DNA of 31,169 nucleotides, from IMG/VR virus record IMGVR_UViG_3300022200_003650, positions 1 through 31,169 of that record, one strand, 5' to 3'. Positions 16,967-21,811 of the stretch are shown one piece after another. Under the pieces are notes generated by a model. The model had not been told where the DNA came from. It searched no databases and saw only the letters and a list, made by a program, of their open reading frames with translations. Origin of the DNA: a virus. A program made the position numbers and the translations under genes. Positions within the stretch are counted from its first letter, which is position 1; each line of letters begins with the position of its first letter.

Positions 16967-17881
16967 TCAATATCCATCAGCAAAATAAAAAAGATCATAT
17001 GCGATACTTGGGTTCATCAATAAAGCAGCAAGAAACATATTACTACTGCTACCAACAATATACTCTGATTTACTAGATAAGATTACATCTAAAAATGCAT
17101 TTTGATATTCTACTTGATATTCATCATCACTCATACATTCTTGTCCACCCTGTTGAGGATTTCTACCTCCCTTCCAATCAATATCTTCAGAAAGTCTTGG
17201 TCTATCAGCAACGATACATCTATCTCCAAAAACTTTTTTAAACTCATCAACAAAAGGTTGAATCATTGTAGTCAGAAGAACTGCATCATAATCATCAATT
17301 TTATTTTTAACCGATTCAATAGCAGGTTCAACTACATTAGAAACTCCCTGATAATGTCCCGTTTGTCTTAGCATAACAGACATTACTTTTTTTCCTTCAA
17401 TTAATTTTTCTTCATTCTTTATCTTTTCAGCAAAATCATTTACTGGTTTAAATTTTTTCCATTGATTATTCAATGACAATCTAGTTCTGGTAAGATTTTC
17501 CAGATCAACATATTGCTCTTTCTTGCTACCTCTACCGTCATACTTCAGAGTGTCCTCTGGATAGTATTTTAATTGGGACTTTATATCTGCAGGATACGCT
17601 TCAAAATAAGTAAAGTCTTTTGGATATTCTCTACCAAGATATTCATTTGGTTGAAAAAAATCTAAAAGAACATTTTTCTCTAGAACTTCATTAAAATTAT
17701 TAATTTGAGATGATTCTATCCATCTATAATTTGAGTAACTACTACCTGGGTAATTAGTTTTATTTCTTGTGTGCAAAAAAAGATTTATATCTCCATCGGA
17801 TTTTTCAACTGTTTCCATCCAAGCAAGTTGTAAAAGAAATCCACTAAAAACTCCTGCACAATTTCCCGCAATTACATTCAT
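16967..17881 (-). CDS. putative fucosyltransferase-fold protein (NodZ/GT23-like), first gene of the glycan operon
   Basis: 304 residues. Two blocks suggest the GT-B fucosyltransferase fold: KKVMSVMLRQTGHYQG in the middle (compare the basic GDP-binding H-x-R strand of NodZ/GT23) and SKSEYIVGSSSNMFLAALLMNP near the C-terminus (compare the conserved S-x-x-S-x-x loop). There is no signal peptide. It has no clear ribosome site. A late-type promoter lies about 20 nt upstream and a strong terminator sits before that, so it opens the glycan transcript. Assignment to a family is tentative. Confidence 0.7.
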   Translation of the reverse strand: MNVIAGNCAGVFSGFLLQLAWMETVEKSDGDINLFLHTRNKTNYPGSSYSNYRWIESSQINNFNEVLEKNVLLDFFQPNEYLGREYPKDFTYFEAYPADIKSQLKYYPEDTLKYDGRGSKKEQYVDLENLTRTRLSLNNQWKKFKPVNDFAEKIKNEEKLIEGKKVMSVMLRQTGHYQGVSNVVEPAIESVKNKIDDYDAVLLTTMIQPFVDEFKKVFGDRCIVADRPRLSEDIDWKGGRNPQQGGQECMSDDEYQVEYQNAFLDVILSSKSEYIVGSSSNMFLAALLMNPSIAYDLFYFADGY

Positions 17882-17898
17882 TTAAAATAACTAAACGC

Positions 17899-17906
17899 CA
17901 TTTATA
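17899..17906 (-). promoter_or_regulatory. T4-type late promoter of the glycan operon
   Basis: TATAAATG on the minus strand (17906-17899) matches the late consensus NATAAATA at all but the last base. It lies between the terminator and the first glycan gene, giving a very short leader. This would make the glycan genes late or middle-late. Confidence 0.55.
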
Positions 17907-17911
17907 TATGA

Positions 17912-17944
17912 TACAAAAAAAGGAGGTTGTTGTCAACCTCCTTT
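17912..17944 (-). terminator. strong rho-independent terminator upstream of the glycan cluster
   Basis: An 11-bp perfect stem, 17919-17929 with 17934-17944 and loop TTGT, is followed on the minus strand by a T run (17921-17915, partly paired). It ends the transcript of the small genes above 17949 and insulates the glycan operon. Confidence 0.93.
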
Positions 17945-17948
17945 GATA

Positions 17949-18065
17949 TTATTCAGGCTCGCCACTTGCCCTTTGACTGGAGGCAAGAAACCAGGCGGGG
18001 TTGCCCCATCCGCACCAACTGCTCTTGAGAGAAGCAGTAAACTCTAAGGGGTCATTTGACTCCAC
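17949..18065 (-). CDS. Trp-rich 38-residue microprotein (GTG start)
   Basis: Too short for common gene finders but protein-like: it begins ESNDPLEFTASLKSSW and goes on CGWGNPAWFLASSQRA, ending SGEPE. It is rich in Trp, Gly and Ser with one Cys. There is no in-frame ATG. A TAG precedes two adjacent GTG codons (18068 and 18065), so the start is GTG. It begins 9 to 12 nt after the stop of 18075-18302, which suggests coupled translation, and it ends just before the terminator at 17912-17944. Function unknown. Confidence 0.65.
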   Translation of the reverse strand: MESNDPLEFTASLKSSWCGWGNPAWFLASSQRASGEPE

Positions 18066-18074
18066 CACCTAGTT

Positions 18075-18302
18075 TTACTTAACTAGGAAAAGTTGGATTA
18101 GTTTTGGTACTTCAATAGCAGCATAAAAACCACACAAGAAGAGAATGTCCCAAAACTTATATTTGATAGCAAAGGGAACAACAAAGACGTTTCCAATGCA
18201 TTTTACAAATAATCCGATTTTCATGTCTCCCCAAAGCAAGAAAAAATATCCAGACAAAAGGAGAAGATTACCAATGTATCGGAATACATTAGATTTTGAC
18301 AT
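18075..18302 (-). CDS. small membrane protein, two predicted helices
   Basis: 75 residues. Hydrophobic segments lie at about 11-24 (IGNLLLLSGYFFLL) and 31-70 (VKCIGNVFVVPFAI, then DILFLCGFYAAIEV). No family recognised. The 53-nt leader upstream contains a 6-bp hairpin with loop CGGGA (18334-18350). CGGGAG lies 11 nt before the ATG. Confidence 0.75.
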   Translation of the reverse strand: MSKSNVFRYIGNLLLLSGYFFLLWGDMKIGLFVKCIGNVFVVPFAIKYKFWDILFLCGFYAAIEVPKLIQLFLVK

Positions 18303-18355
18303 AAGGGGTTTGCTCCCGACCAGTGCGCTTTTATAGTCTTCCCGAGACTAACTGT

Positions 18356-18517
18356 TTATTGAGAAATAAGAGCAGAAAAACTTCCAGGTCTTACTTGTGG
18401 TGCTTCTTCAACCTTAGGTGCTTCAACCTTAGGTGCTTCTACTTTTGGTGCTTCTACAGCTTCAGATTTAGTTGAAGTTGTGTATGAACCAAAAGATGAG
18501 GAAGATTTTTTAGCCAT
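18356..18517 (-). CDS. 53-residue low-complexity protein with VEAPK repeats
   Basis: Starts MAKKSSSSFGSYTTSTKSEA, then three tandem VEAPK units, then VEEAPQVRPGSFSALISQ. The repeats are direct DNA repeats too (CTTAGGTGCTTC on the plus strand around 18412-18442). No membrane segment or fold is visible; it is probably disordered. A late-promoter-like element and a perfect palindrome lie just upstream (18525-18549). Function unknown; repeats of this type are often linkers or virion decoration peptides. Confidence 0.75.
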   Translation of the reverse strand: MAKKSSSSFGSYTTSTKSEAVEAPKVEAPKVEAPKVEEAPQVRPGSFSALISQ

Positions 18518-18524
18518 TTTTTTC

Positions 18525-18549
18525 AAAGTAAACTTTACTTTTATTTAGA
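18525..18549 (-). promoter_or_regulatory. perfect palindrome and late-promoter-like element
   Basis: AAAGTAAAcTTTACTTT (18525-18541) is an 8-bp perfect inverted repeat around one base, directly upstream of the 53-residue gene and overlapping its leader. TCTAAATA (18549-18542, minus strand) matches the late consensus NATAAATA at 6 of 7 fixed positions. The palindrome could be an operator or a small hairpin masking the start. Confidence 0.45.
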
Positions 18550-18795
18550 CTAATCTTTCACATAACAAGGGACCGTATCAGGGTCCAACCATTTAGTGTA
18601 TTCAAAATCTTCCATAGCAGTCATAAGTTGCATTTCGTTATCGCAGAGATACATGTCCCTGTAACGACCAGTATAAGAATCTACTTTTTGAATACGATAA
18701 TCAGGTTTACCATTGATTTCCAAAATGCCAGTTTGGATATAACGATAAGGAAACCGTTCCATAAGAACGGTTGGTTTTTTGATTACCTTCATCAT
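18550..18795 (-). CDS. hypothetical protein, 81 residues
   Basis: Soluble, mixed charged sequence (ERFPYRYIQTGILEINGKPD, then DSYTGRYRDMYLCDNEMQLM) that looks like a small beta-rich fold. No family recognised. The ATG overlaps the stop of the preceding gene (ATGA), so the two are co-expressed from the promoter at 19030-19058. Confidence 0.8.
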   Translation of the reverse strand: MMKVIKKPTVLMERFPYRYIQTGILEINGKPDYRIQKVDSYTGRYRDMYLCDNEMQLMTAMEDFEYTKWLDPDTVPCYVKD

Positions 18796-19007
18796 GCAAC
18801 CTCAACAGACTCAAGATCAGCAAGAACATATTCCATCAGCATTTCATAATCATCCAGAGGATCACCAGAGAATACTACACCTTCGTTTTCATAGTAGCGG
18901 CGCACCTTTTTGAAAAGTTTCGGATTCTTTACATCAAGGTAGAAATCACCATTTGCTGCACCACGAAGAGTGGAAACGTCTTTCTTGAATTTTGCGGTAA
19001 GAGTCAT
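18792..19007 (-). CDS. hypothetical protein, 71 residues
   Basis: The start is the ATG at 19007 (MTLTAKFKKDVSTLRG). A TTG 51 nt upstream leaves the frame open but lies in the -35 element of the promoter, so it cannot be in the transcript. The sequence is charged and soluble, with FYLDVKNPKLFKKVRRYYEN and an acidic C-terminus. First gene of the unit 19007-17949. Function unknown. Confidence 0.82.
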   Translation of the reverse strand: MTLTAKFKKDVSTLRGAANGDFYLDVKNPKLFKKVRRYYENEGVVFSGDPLDDYEMLMEYVLADLESVEVA

Positions 19008-19029
19008 TGTTTTGAATGTTGACCTTAGT

Positions 19030-19058
19030 ATTATAAGGGTTTGACTTGAAGAAGTCAA
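19030..19058 (-). promoter_or_regulatory. host-type sigma-70 promoter
   Basis: TTGACT (19058-19053), a 17-bp spacer and a perfect TATAAT (19035-19030). The -35 and spacer form an inverted repeat TTGACTT-cttc-AAGTCAA, which could be an operator. It drives the small genes 19007-17949. A GGACAG/CTGTCC inverted repeat (19062-19081) lies between it and the tRNA 3' end. Confidence 0.88.
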
Positions 19059-19083
19059 GGTGGACAGTGTTGATTCTGTCCTA

Positions 19084-19156
19084 TGCTCCTTGAGGGGATC
19101 GAACCCACCTTAGCCGAATTATGAGTTCGGTGCATTCACCAGATTGCTAAAGGAGC
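19084..19156 (-). tRNA. tRNA with CAU anticodon (Met, or Ile-CAU)
   Basis: 73 nt cloverleaf. Acceptor GCTCCTT/AAGGAGC with discriminator A, D arm GCAATCTGGTGAATGC, anticodon arm CCGAA-CTCATAA-TTCGG (CAU), T arm with GTTCGATC. No CCA is encoded. CAU can be elongator Met or an Ile tRNA modified to lysidine; sequence alone does not settle it. Confidence 0.93.
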
Positions 19157-19160
19157 GGGC

Positions 19161-19210
19161 GGAGGATTTACACAGCCTCAGGATTTCTCCATCACAGGCA
19201 CGAAACCTCC
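19161..19210 (-). ncRNA. structured RNA element between two tRNAs
   Basis: 50 nt with nested complementary arms on the minus strand: GGAGG...CCTCC, TTT...AAA, GCCT...AGGC, and an inner GGA-GAAA-TCC hairpin with a GNRA-type tetraloop. It is not a tRNA: it is too short and has no T-loop sequence. It might be a small stable RNA of the kind T4 encodes beside its tRNAs, a processing signal, or a tRNA remnant. Confidence 0.5.
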
Positions 19211-19213
19211 AAT

Positions 19214-19283
19214 AGGAATGTCGGGAATTGAACCCGATTCACACCGTTATAAGCAGTGGGCCTTAACCATTAGGCGACATTCC
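19214..19283 (-). tRNA. tRNA-Ile (UAU)
   Basis: 70 nt. Acceptor GGAATGT/ACATTCC, short D arm GCCTAATGGTTAAGGC, anticodon arm CACTG-CTTATAA-CGGTG (UAU, reads AUA), T arm CGGG-TTCAATT-CCCG. AUA is a rare codon in many hosts, which fits a phage supplement. Confidence 0.92.
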
Positions 19284-19293
19284 CGCAGATGAA

Positions 19294-19476
19294 CTATGAT
19301 GCTTCGTTATTATTTTCCGTGTATATTCGGAAAAGTTCATCTTCTGCGGGAACCATTACTGCTGCCTGTCCATCCTCATTTATTATACCAATATGCTCTC
19401 CATTTTCAACTCTGGAGATCATTTCGTCCCAACGTTCTTGGAATTCTTCCACCGTGTAAATTTCCATTGTTGTCAT
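19294..19476 (-). CDS. Phd/YefM-like antitoxin-type protein (orphan)
   Basis: 60 residues from the ATG at 19476. The frame runs on into tRNA-Pro from a TTG, which is clearly not coding. MEIYTVEEFQERWDEMISRV then ENGEHIGIINEDGQAAVMVP matches the N-terminal DNA-binding domain of Phd/YefM antitoxins (a start strand, helix with E-F, then V-E-N-G-E-x-I, then a strand ending in V-P). The acidic tail is short and there is no adjacent toxin gene. It could neutralise a host toxin or act as a repressor. It lies between tRNA-Ile and tRNA-Pro and shares their transcript. Confidence 0.75.
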   Translation of the reverse strand: MTTMEIYTVEEFQERWDEMISRVENGEHIGIINEDGQAAVMVPAEDELFRIYTENNNEAS

Positions 19477-19486
19477 ATTTAGACAA

Positions 19487-19560
19487 TCGGGGTGACAGGA
19501 TTCGAACCTGCGACCCTCTGCTCCCAAAGCAGATGCGCTACCAAACTGCGCTACACCCCG
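19487..19560 (-). tRNA. tRNA-Pro (UGG)
   Basis: 74 nt. Acceptor CGGGGTG/CACCCCG with C1-G72 as usual for bacterial tRNA-Pro, D arm GCGCAGTTTGGTAGCGC, anticodon loop TTTGGGA (UGG), T arm GCAGG-TTCGAAT-CCTGT, discriminator A. First tRNA after the promoter at 19577-19605. Confidence 0.96.
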
Positions 19561-19576
19561 TCTTGATTACCTACTA

Positions 19577-19605
19577 ATTATACTACTTCTTGGAGTGCTT
19601 GTCAA
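19577..19605 (-). promoter_or_regulatory. perfect consensus sigma-70 promoter inside the 3' end of a microprotein gene
   Basis: TTGACA (19605-19600), 17-bp spacer, TATAAT (19582-19577), exact consensus. The -35 and spacer encode the last residues FDKHSKK of the upstream gene. Transcription should start about 10 nt before tRNA-Pro and cover tRNA-Pro, the Phd-like gene, tRNA-Ile and tRNA-CAU. Confidence 0.95.
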
Positions 19606-19735
19606 ATGGAGCCCAGTGCTGCCAGTTGTATTTGTGGACTGCCCACATACCTAGGATTGGAACTCCAATAAGACCGAAACTCATAAGACCCAACAGGACT
19701 GGGTTGTTTAATACTGATGCTGCAAAGTGTCCCAT
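19583..19735 (-). CDS. 50-residue single-helix membrane protein
   Basis: MGHFAASVLNNPVLLGLMSF then GLIGVPILGMWAVHKYNWQH, ending WAPFDKHSKK. One hydrophobic helix at about residues 13-33 is followed by a Trp/His-rich basic tail. The ribosome site GGAGGGG is strong, and the start overlaps the previous stop as TAATG. Too short for standard ORF cut-offs. The 3' end doubles as a promoter. Function unknown; the size and shape resemble small subunits of thylakoid complexes, which is only a resemblance. Confidence 0.78.
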   Translation of the reverse strand: MGHFAASVLNNPVLLGLMSFGLIGVPILGMWAVHKYNWQHWAPFDKHSKK

Positions 19736-19956
19736 TAATATCCCCTCCACGTCTTAAACTCAAAATAAAAATACTGGTCAAGAATACTATTATCTAGTGG
19801 TGCATTTTCAGTTCTATGTGCCCACTCAATACAGAAGTCTATGATGCGATGGTCTTTTAAGGAACCGTGTCCCCACATTCTTACAAACGCTGATGCTGCA
19901 AAATGAAACCGCTGTTTAATGTGCGGTTCCGTTTCCCTTATAATCTTCGGAATCAT
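19735..19956 (-). CDS. hypothetical protein, 73 residues
   Basis: Starts MIPKIIRETEPHIKQRFHFA at the ATG at 19956, after AGGGGGATACT. An upstream in-frame TTG is ignored. Rich in His, Arg and aromatic residues (FVRMWGHGSLKDHRIIDFCI, ending FKTWRGY), soluble. Its first 41 nt overlap the end of the 43-residue gene 19916-20047 in another frame. Function unknown. Confidence 0.75.
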   Translation of the reverse strand: MIPKIIRETEPHIKQRFHFAASAFVRMWGHGSLKDHRIIDFCIEWAHRTENAPLDNSILDQYFYFEFKTWRGY

Positions 19957-20047
19957 AGTATCCCCCTTTCTTTGAACCAAAGTAAAGTGTAGCAACCACG
20001 AATGGTATTGCTAATACTATAAGAAATCTTCCCAGTAAATGTGACAT
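19916..20047 (-). CDS. 43-residue single-helix membrane protein
   Basis: MSHLLGRFLIVLAIPFVVAT then LYFGSKKGGYYDSEDYKGNG, ending TAH. An N-terminal membrane helix (about 4-24) precedes a soluble GGYYDSEDYKGNGTAH tail. GGAGGAATGTA gives a strong ribosome site, and the start overlaps the previous stop as TAATG. It overlaps 19735-19956 by 41 nt. No function assigned. Confidence 0.8.
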   Translation of the reverse strand: MSHLLGRFLIVLAIPFVVATLYFGSKKGGYYDSEDYKGNGTAH

Positions 20048-20172
20048 TACATTCCTCCGCCGTTTCTAAATCCTATGATATATCCCATAATGAGTCCACA
20101 CATAAATGCTACAAACATGTAGAGCATGTGTGAAAGAAAATCAATGAATATGAACCATTCCGTCGTCGTCAT
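20047..20172 (-). CDS. 41-residue membrane microprotein
   Basis: MTTTEWFIFIDFLSHMLYMF then VAFMCGLIMGYIIGF, ending RNGGGM. Almost entirely hydrophobic and Met-rich, one or two helices. The start ATG at 20172 lies inside the Asp-repeat end of 20141-20455, 32 nt of overlap in another frame. Internal ATG codons (20130, 20121) are alternative starts giving 27 or 24 residues. TAATG couples it to 19916-20047. Function unknown. Confidence 0.6.
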   Translation of the reverse strand: MTTTEWFIFIDFLSHMLYMFVAFMCGLIMGYIIGFRNGGGM

Positions 20173-20455
20173 CATCGTCGTCTTCGTAGGTTGATGGTTC
20201 TTCAAAAAGTTCCATCATTTTTTGTTCGGTAACTCTCTGTTGGAGTTTTTCTAAATCTTCTTCCGTGAATCTTACCACTAGTAAAGGATCTCCTGCTTTA
20301 ACGTCGTTAAGTTCTGGATGTTTTACTTTTGGACTTTTTGAATATCCATAGTGAGCATTCATGATCATCCATCCTTGCACGATCATAGTTAAAGATATTG
20401 CCACAAGAACAAACCAGGGTACTAAAAATATTAGTTCAGAGTGATTTTGAGCCAT
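20141..20455 (-). CDS. membrane protein with acidic C-terminal tail
   Basis: 104 residues. One membrane helix at about 8-30 (LIFLVPWFVLVAISLTMIV), then a soluble part (GDPLLVVRFTEEDLEKLQQR) and a run of seven Asp near the end (YEDDDDDDDGMVHIH). No family recognised. It overlaps the genes on both sides (25 and 32 nt). The Asp run is encoded by an alternating GAC/GAT tract whose shifted frame supplies the start of the next gene. Confidence 0.8.
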   Translation of the reverse strand: MAQNHSELIFLVPWFVLVAISLTMIVQGWMIMNAHYGYSKSPKVKHPELNDVKAGDPLLVVRFTEEDLEKLQQRVTEQKMMELFEEPSTYEDDDDDDDGMVHIH

Positions 20456-20637
20456 GGAAGTAAAGGTGGTATAACTCCTATAAGTCTTAAAAGTCCCTCA
20501 GCAAATAAAGCAAGAACCACCCAACCGACGCACATACTAATGATAGAAGCATTACGGTTGTGTTGTCGTATTGCTGCATCAATCATCTCCTGAACTTCAG
20601 AACGACTTACATACTCGTCATCAAAGGGTTCCATCAT
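20431..20637 (-). CDS. small membrane protein, 68 residues
   Basis: Acidic N-terminus (MMEPFDDEYVSRSEVQEMID), a short amphipathic helix, then hydrophobic segments at about 32-55 (SIISMCVGWVVLALFAEGLL) and a second short one to the end. Starts at ATG 20637, overlapping the previous stop as ATGA. Unknown function. Confidence 0.8.
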   Translation of the reverse strand: MMEPFDDEYVSRSEVQEMIDAAIRQHNRNASIISMCVGWVVLALFAEGLLRLIGVIPPLLPWLKITLN

Positions 20638-20783
20638 TTCTCATCTCCAAGAAACTTTGCAAGAGGATCTCTTCTAGTCTTAACTATTTCACATGCTCTG
20701 TAGTAGAACATATTATTAGTATTACCAGATTCTTCAAAAGTTGCTTTGATCTTCACCCAATTCTCATAAGTATGCTGATCCAT
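20634..20783 (-). CDS. 49-residue hypothetical protein
   Basis: MDQHTYENWVKIKATFEESG then NTNNMFYYRACEIVKTRRDP, ending LAKFLGDEK. Soluble, helical, charged. It is the first gene after the promoter at 20807-20837 and leads the microprotein chain 20634 to 19583. The stop overlaps the next ATG. The leader carries no clear ribosome site. No function assigned. Confidence 0.8.
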   Translation of the reverse strand: MDQHTYENWVKIKATFEESGNTNNMFYYRACEIVKTRRDPLAKFLGDEK

Positions 20784-20806
20784 GAGTAGGATAGTAGATT
20801 TACTAC

Positions 20807-20837
20807 TATATACTAATCAGCATACTTTGAGTGTCAA
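20807..20837 (-). promoter_or_regulatory. probable sigma-70 promoter of the microprotein operon
   Basis: TTGACA (20837-20832) with TATATA (20812-20807) at a 19-bp spacer; TATAGT (20810-20805) is an alternative -10. Spacing is longer than ideal. The stretch 20784-20908 holds nothing else that I can see. Confidence 0.55.
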
Positions 20838-20908
20838 CAATATGTCAGGATTTTGTAACACTAGGATACAGAAAAACGAATAAATTATTAAATCGGTATC
20901 GTATATAA

Positions 20909-20993
20909 CGGAAAGGGTGGGATTCGAACCCACGGAAGCTTTCACTTCGCTAGTTTTCAAGACTAGAGCCTTCAACCACTCGACCACCTTTCC
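20909..20993 (-). tRNA. tRNA-Ser (UGA)
   Basis: 85 nt with the long variable arm of class II tRNAs. Acceptor GGAAAGG/CCTTTCC, anticodon arm CTAGT-CTTGAAA-ACTAG (UGA, reads UCA), T arm GTGGG-TTCGAAT-CCCAC, discriminator G as required by SerRS. Confidence 0.96.
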
Positions 20994-21002
20994 AGGTTTT
21001 AA

Positions 21003-21248
21003 TTAACGAACTTCAAAGTCCAGTTTACGAACCTTGCGTTGTCTTCTTGCTTCTTGATAAGCAAGATCTGATGATGAAAGAACATTTCTTTGTTCCTTCT
21101 GTGTAGAGTTTACCATAACTACTCTACTTAAGTCAACTGCTGTAACACCATCACCTTTGACTGTCATCATATTTGGACAGCCGCAAGTCTGTGTTTTGTT
21201 TGTGCTAGTTAATTCTTTGCTGCAATCTCTGCATCTTACCGTAATCAT
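21003..21248 (-). CDS. small putative zinc-binding protein
   Basis: 81 residues from the ATG at 21248; a TTG two codons earlier is not needed, and AGGA lies 9 nt before the ATG. The N-terminus MITVRCRDCSKELTSTN then TQTCGCPNMM contains C-x2-C and C-x-C pairs (Cys at about 6, 9, 22 and 24), a likely zinc ribbon knuckle. The C-terminus is basic (EARRQRKVRKLDFEVR). It could bind nucleic acid. No named family. Confidence 0.8.
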   Translation of the reverse strand: MITVRCRDCSKELTSTNKTQTCGCPNMMTVKGDGVTAVDLSRVVMVNSTQKEQRNVLSSSDLAYQEARRQRKVRKLDFEVR

Positions 21249-21263
21249 AATCAATCATCCTGA

Positions 21264-21707
21264 TTATTCTAAAAATGATCTCAACATCCAGTGGAATTTT
21301 CCGTGGGTTTCCATAATAGTTTGAACTAAATTAGAAGCTGCAAATTGTCTTTGTTTATCTGCTTCTTCTGAAATATCAGTAAAAATTTCTACAATTTTTT
21401 TATTGTCATCTCTTAACTGTCTTACCATTTCCATAGCGTCAATATCTTGAGCACTATTTGATGCTTGTTCAATCTGAGTTACTTCAGTAATTCTTGTAAG
21501 AGTGCTTACTGGTTTCATACCCAAGTATCTCATATGTTCGGTAAGAGTATCAATCTCCTCAAACATTTCTTTATACTGTTCACCAAAAACAGTATGCAGT
21601 TGGTGAAAATCAGGACCAACTACATCCCAATGATAAATCCAAGTTTTTTGAAATAAAACAAAGAGTGATGATTGACCATCACTTAAGAGTTTGAATAATT
21701 TTTCCAT
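21264..21707 (-). CDS. Dps-like ferritin (DNA-protection type)
   Basis: 147 residues from the ATG at 21707; the frame continues upstream into tRNA-Val, which is not coding. YHWDVVGPDFHQLH and EMFEEIDTLTEHMRYLG are Dps blocks. His26, His38, Asp53 and Glu57 have the same spacing (12, 15, 4) as the E. coli Dps ferroxidase ligands His51, His63, Asp78 and Glu82. Dps oxidises Fe(II) with peroxide, stores iron in a dodecamer and can bind DNA. It lacks a long basic N-terminal tail. A late promoter lies 18-25 nt upstream, so it is probably made late and could even be carried in particles. Confidence 0.85.
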   Translation of the reverse strand: MEKLFKLLSDGQSSLFVLFQKTWIYHWDVVGPDFHQLHTVFGEQYKEMFEEIDTLTEHMRYLGMKPVSTLTRITEVTQIEQASNSAQDIDAMEMVRQLRDDNKKIVEIFTDISEEADKQRQFAASNLVQTIMETHGKFHWMLRSFLE

Positions 21708-21724
21708 TATACTCTTTTTACTTT

Positions 21725-21732
21725 TATTTATC
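21725..21732 (-). promoter_or_regulatory. late promoter of the Dps-like gene
   Basis: GATAAATA on the minus strand matches NATAAATA exactly. It is placed between tRNA-Val and the Dps-like gene, 18 nt before the ATG. Confidence 0.75.
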
Positions 21733-21735
21733 AAA

Positions 21736-21807
21736 TGGGCGATGACGGATTCGAACCGCCGACCTACTCCGTGTAAAGGAGGCACTCTACCGCTGAGTTA
21801 ATCGCCC
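21736..21807 (-). tRNA. tRNA-Val (UAC)
   Basis: 72 nt. Acceptor GGGCGAT/ATCGCCC, D arm CTCAGCGGTAGAG, anticodon loop TTTACAC (UAC, reads GUA), T arm GGCGG-TTCGAAT-CCGTC, discriminator A. Confidence 0.95.
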
Positions 21808-21811
21808 AAGT

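Noticed and set aside
18303-18355. Possible riboswitch (glutamine or downstream-peptide type) before the 75-residue membrane gene
   Set aside because: A 6-bp hairpin is present, but I could not find the conserved pairing and loop sequences of those motifs.
19008-19058. Longer N-terminus for the 71-residue gene, starting at TTG 19058
   Set aside because: The TTG is part of the -35 element of a strong promoter, upstream of any transcript start.
19062-19081. GGACAG/CTGTCC inverted repeat read as a terminator of the tRNA transcript
   Set aside because: There is no T run after it on the minus strand. It may stabilise the 3' end but does not meet terminator criteria.
19477-19527. 17-residue N-terminal extension of the Phd-like protein
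   Set aside because: It is tRNA-Pro sequence read as protein.
21708-21785. 26-residue N-terminal extension of the Dps-like protein
   Set aside because: The extra residues come from translating tRNA-Val; the late promoter also lies inside this stretch.
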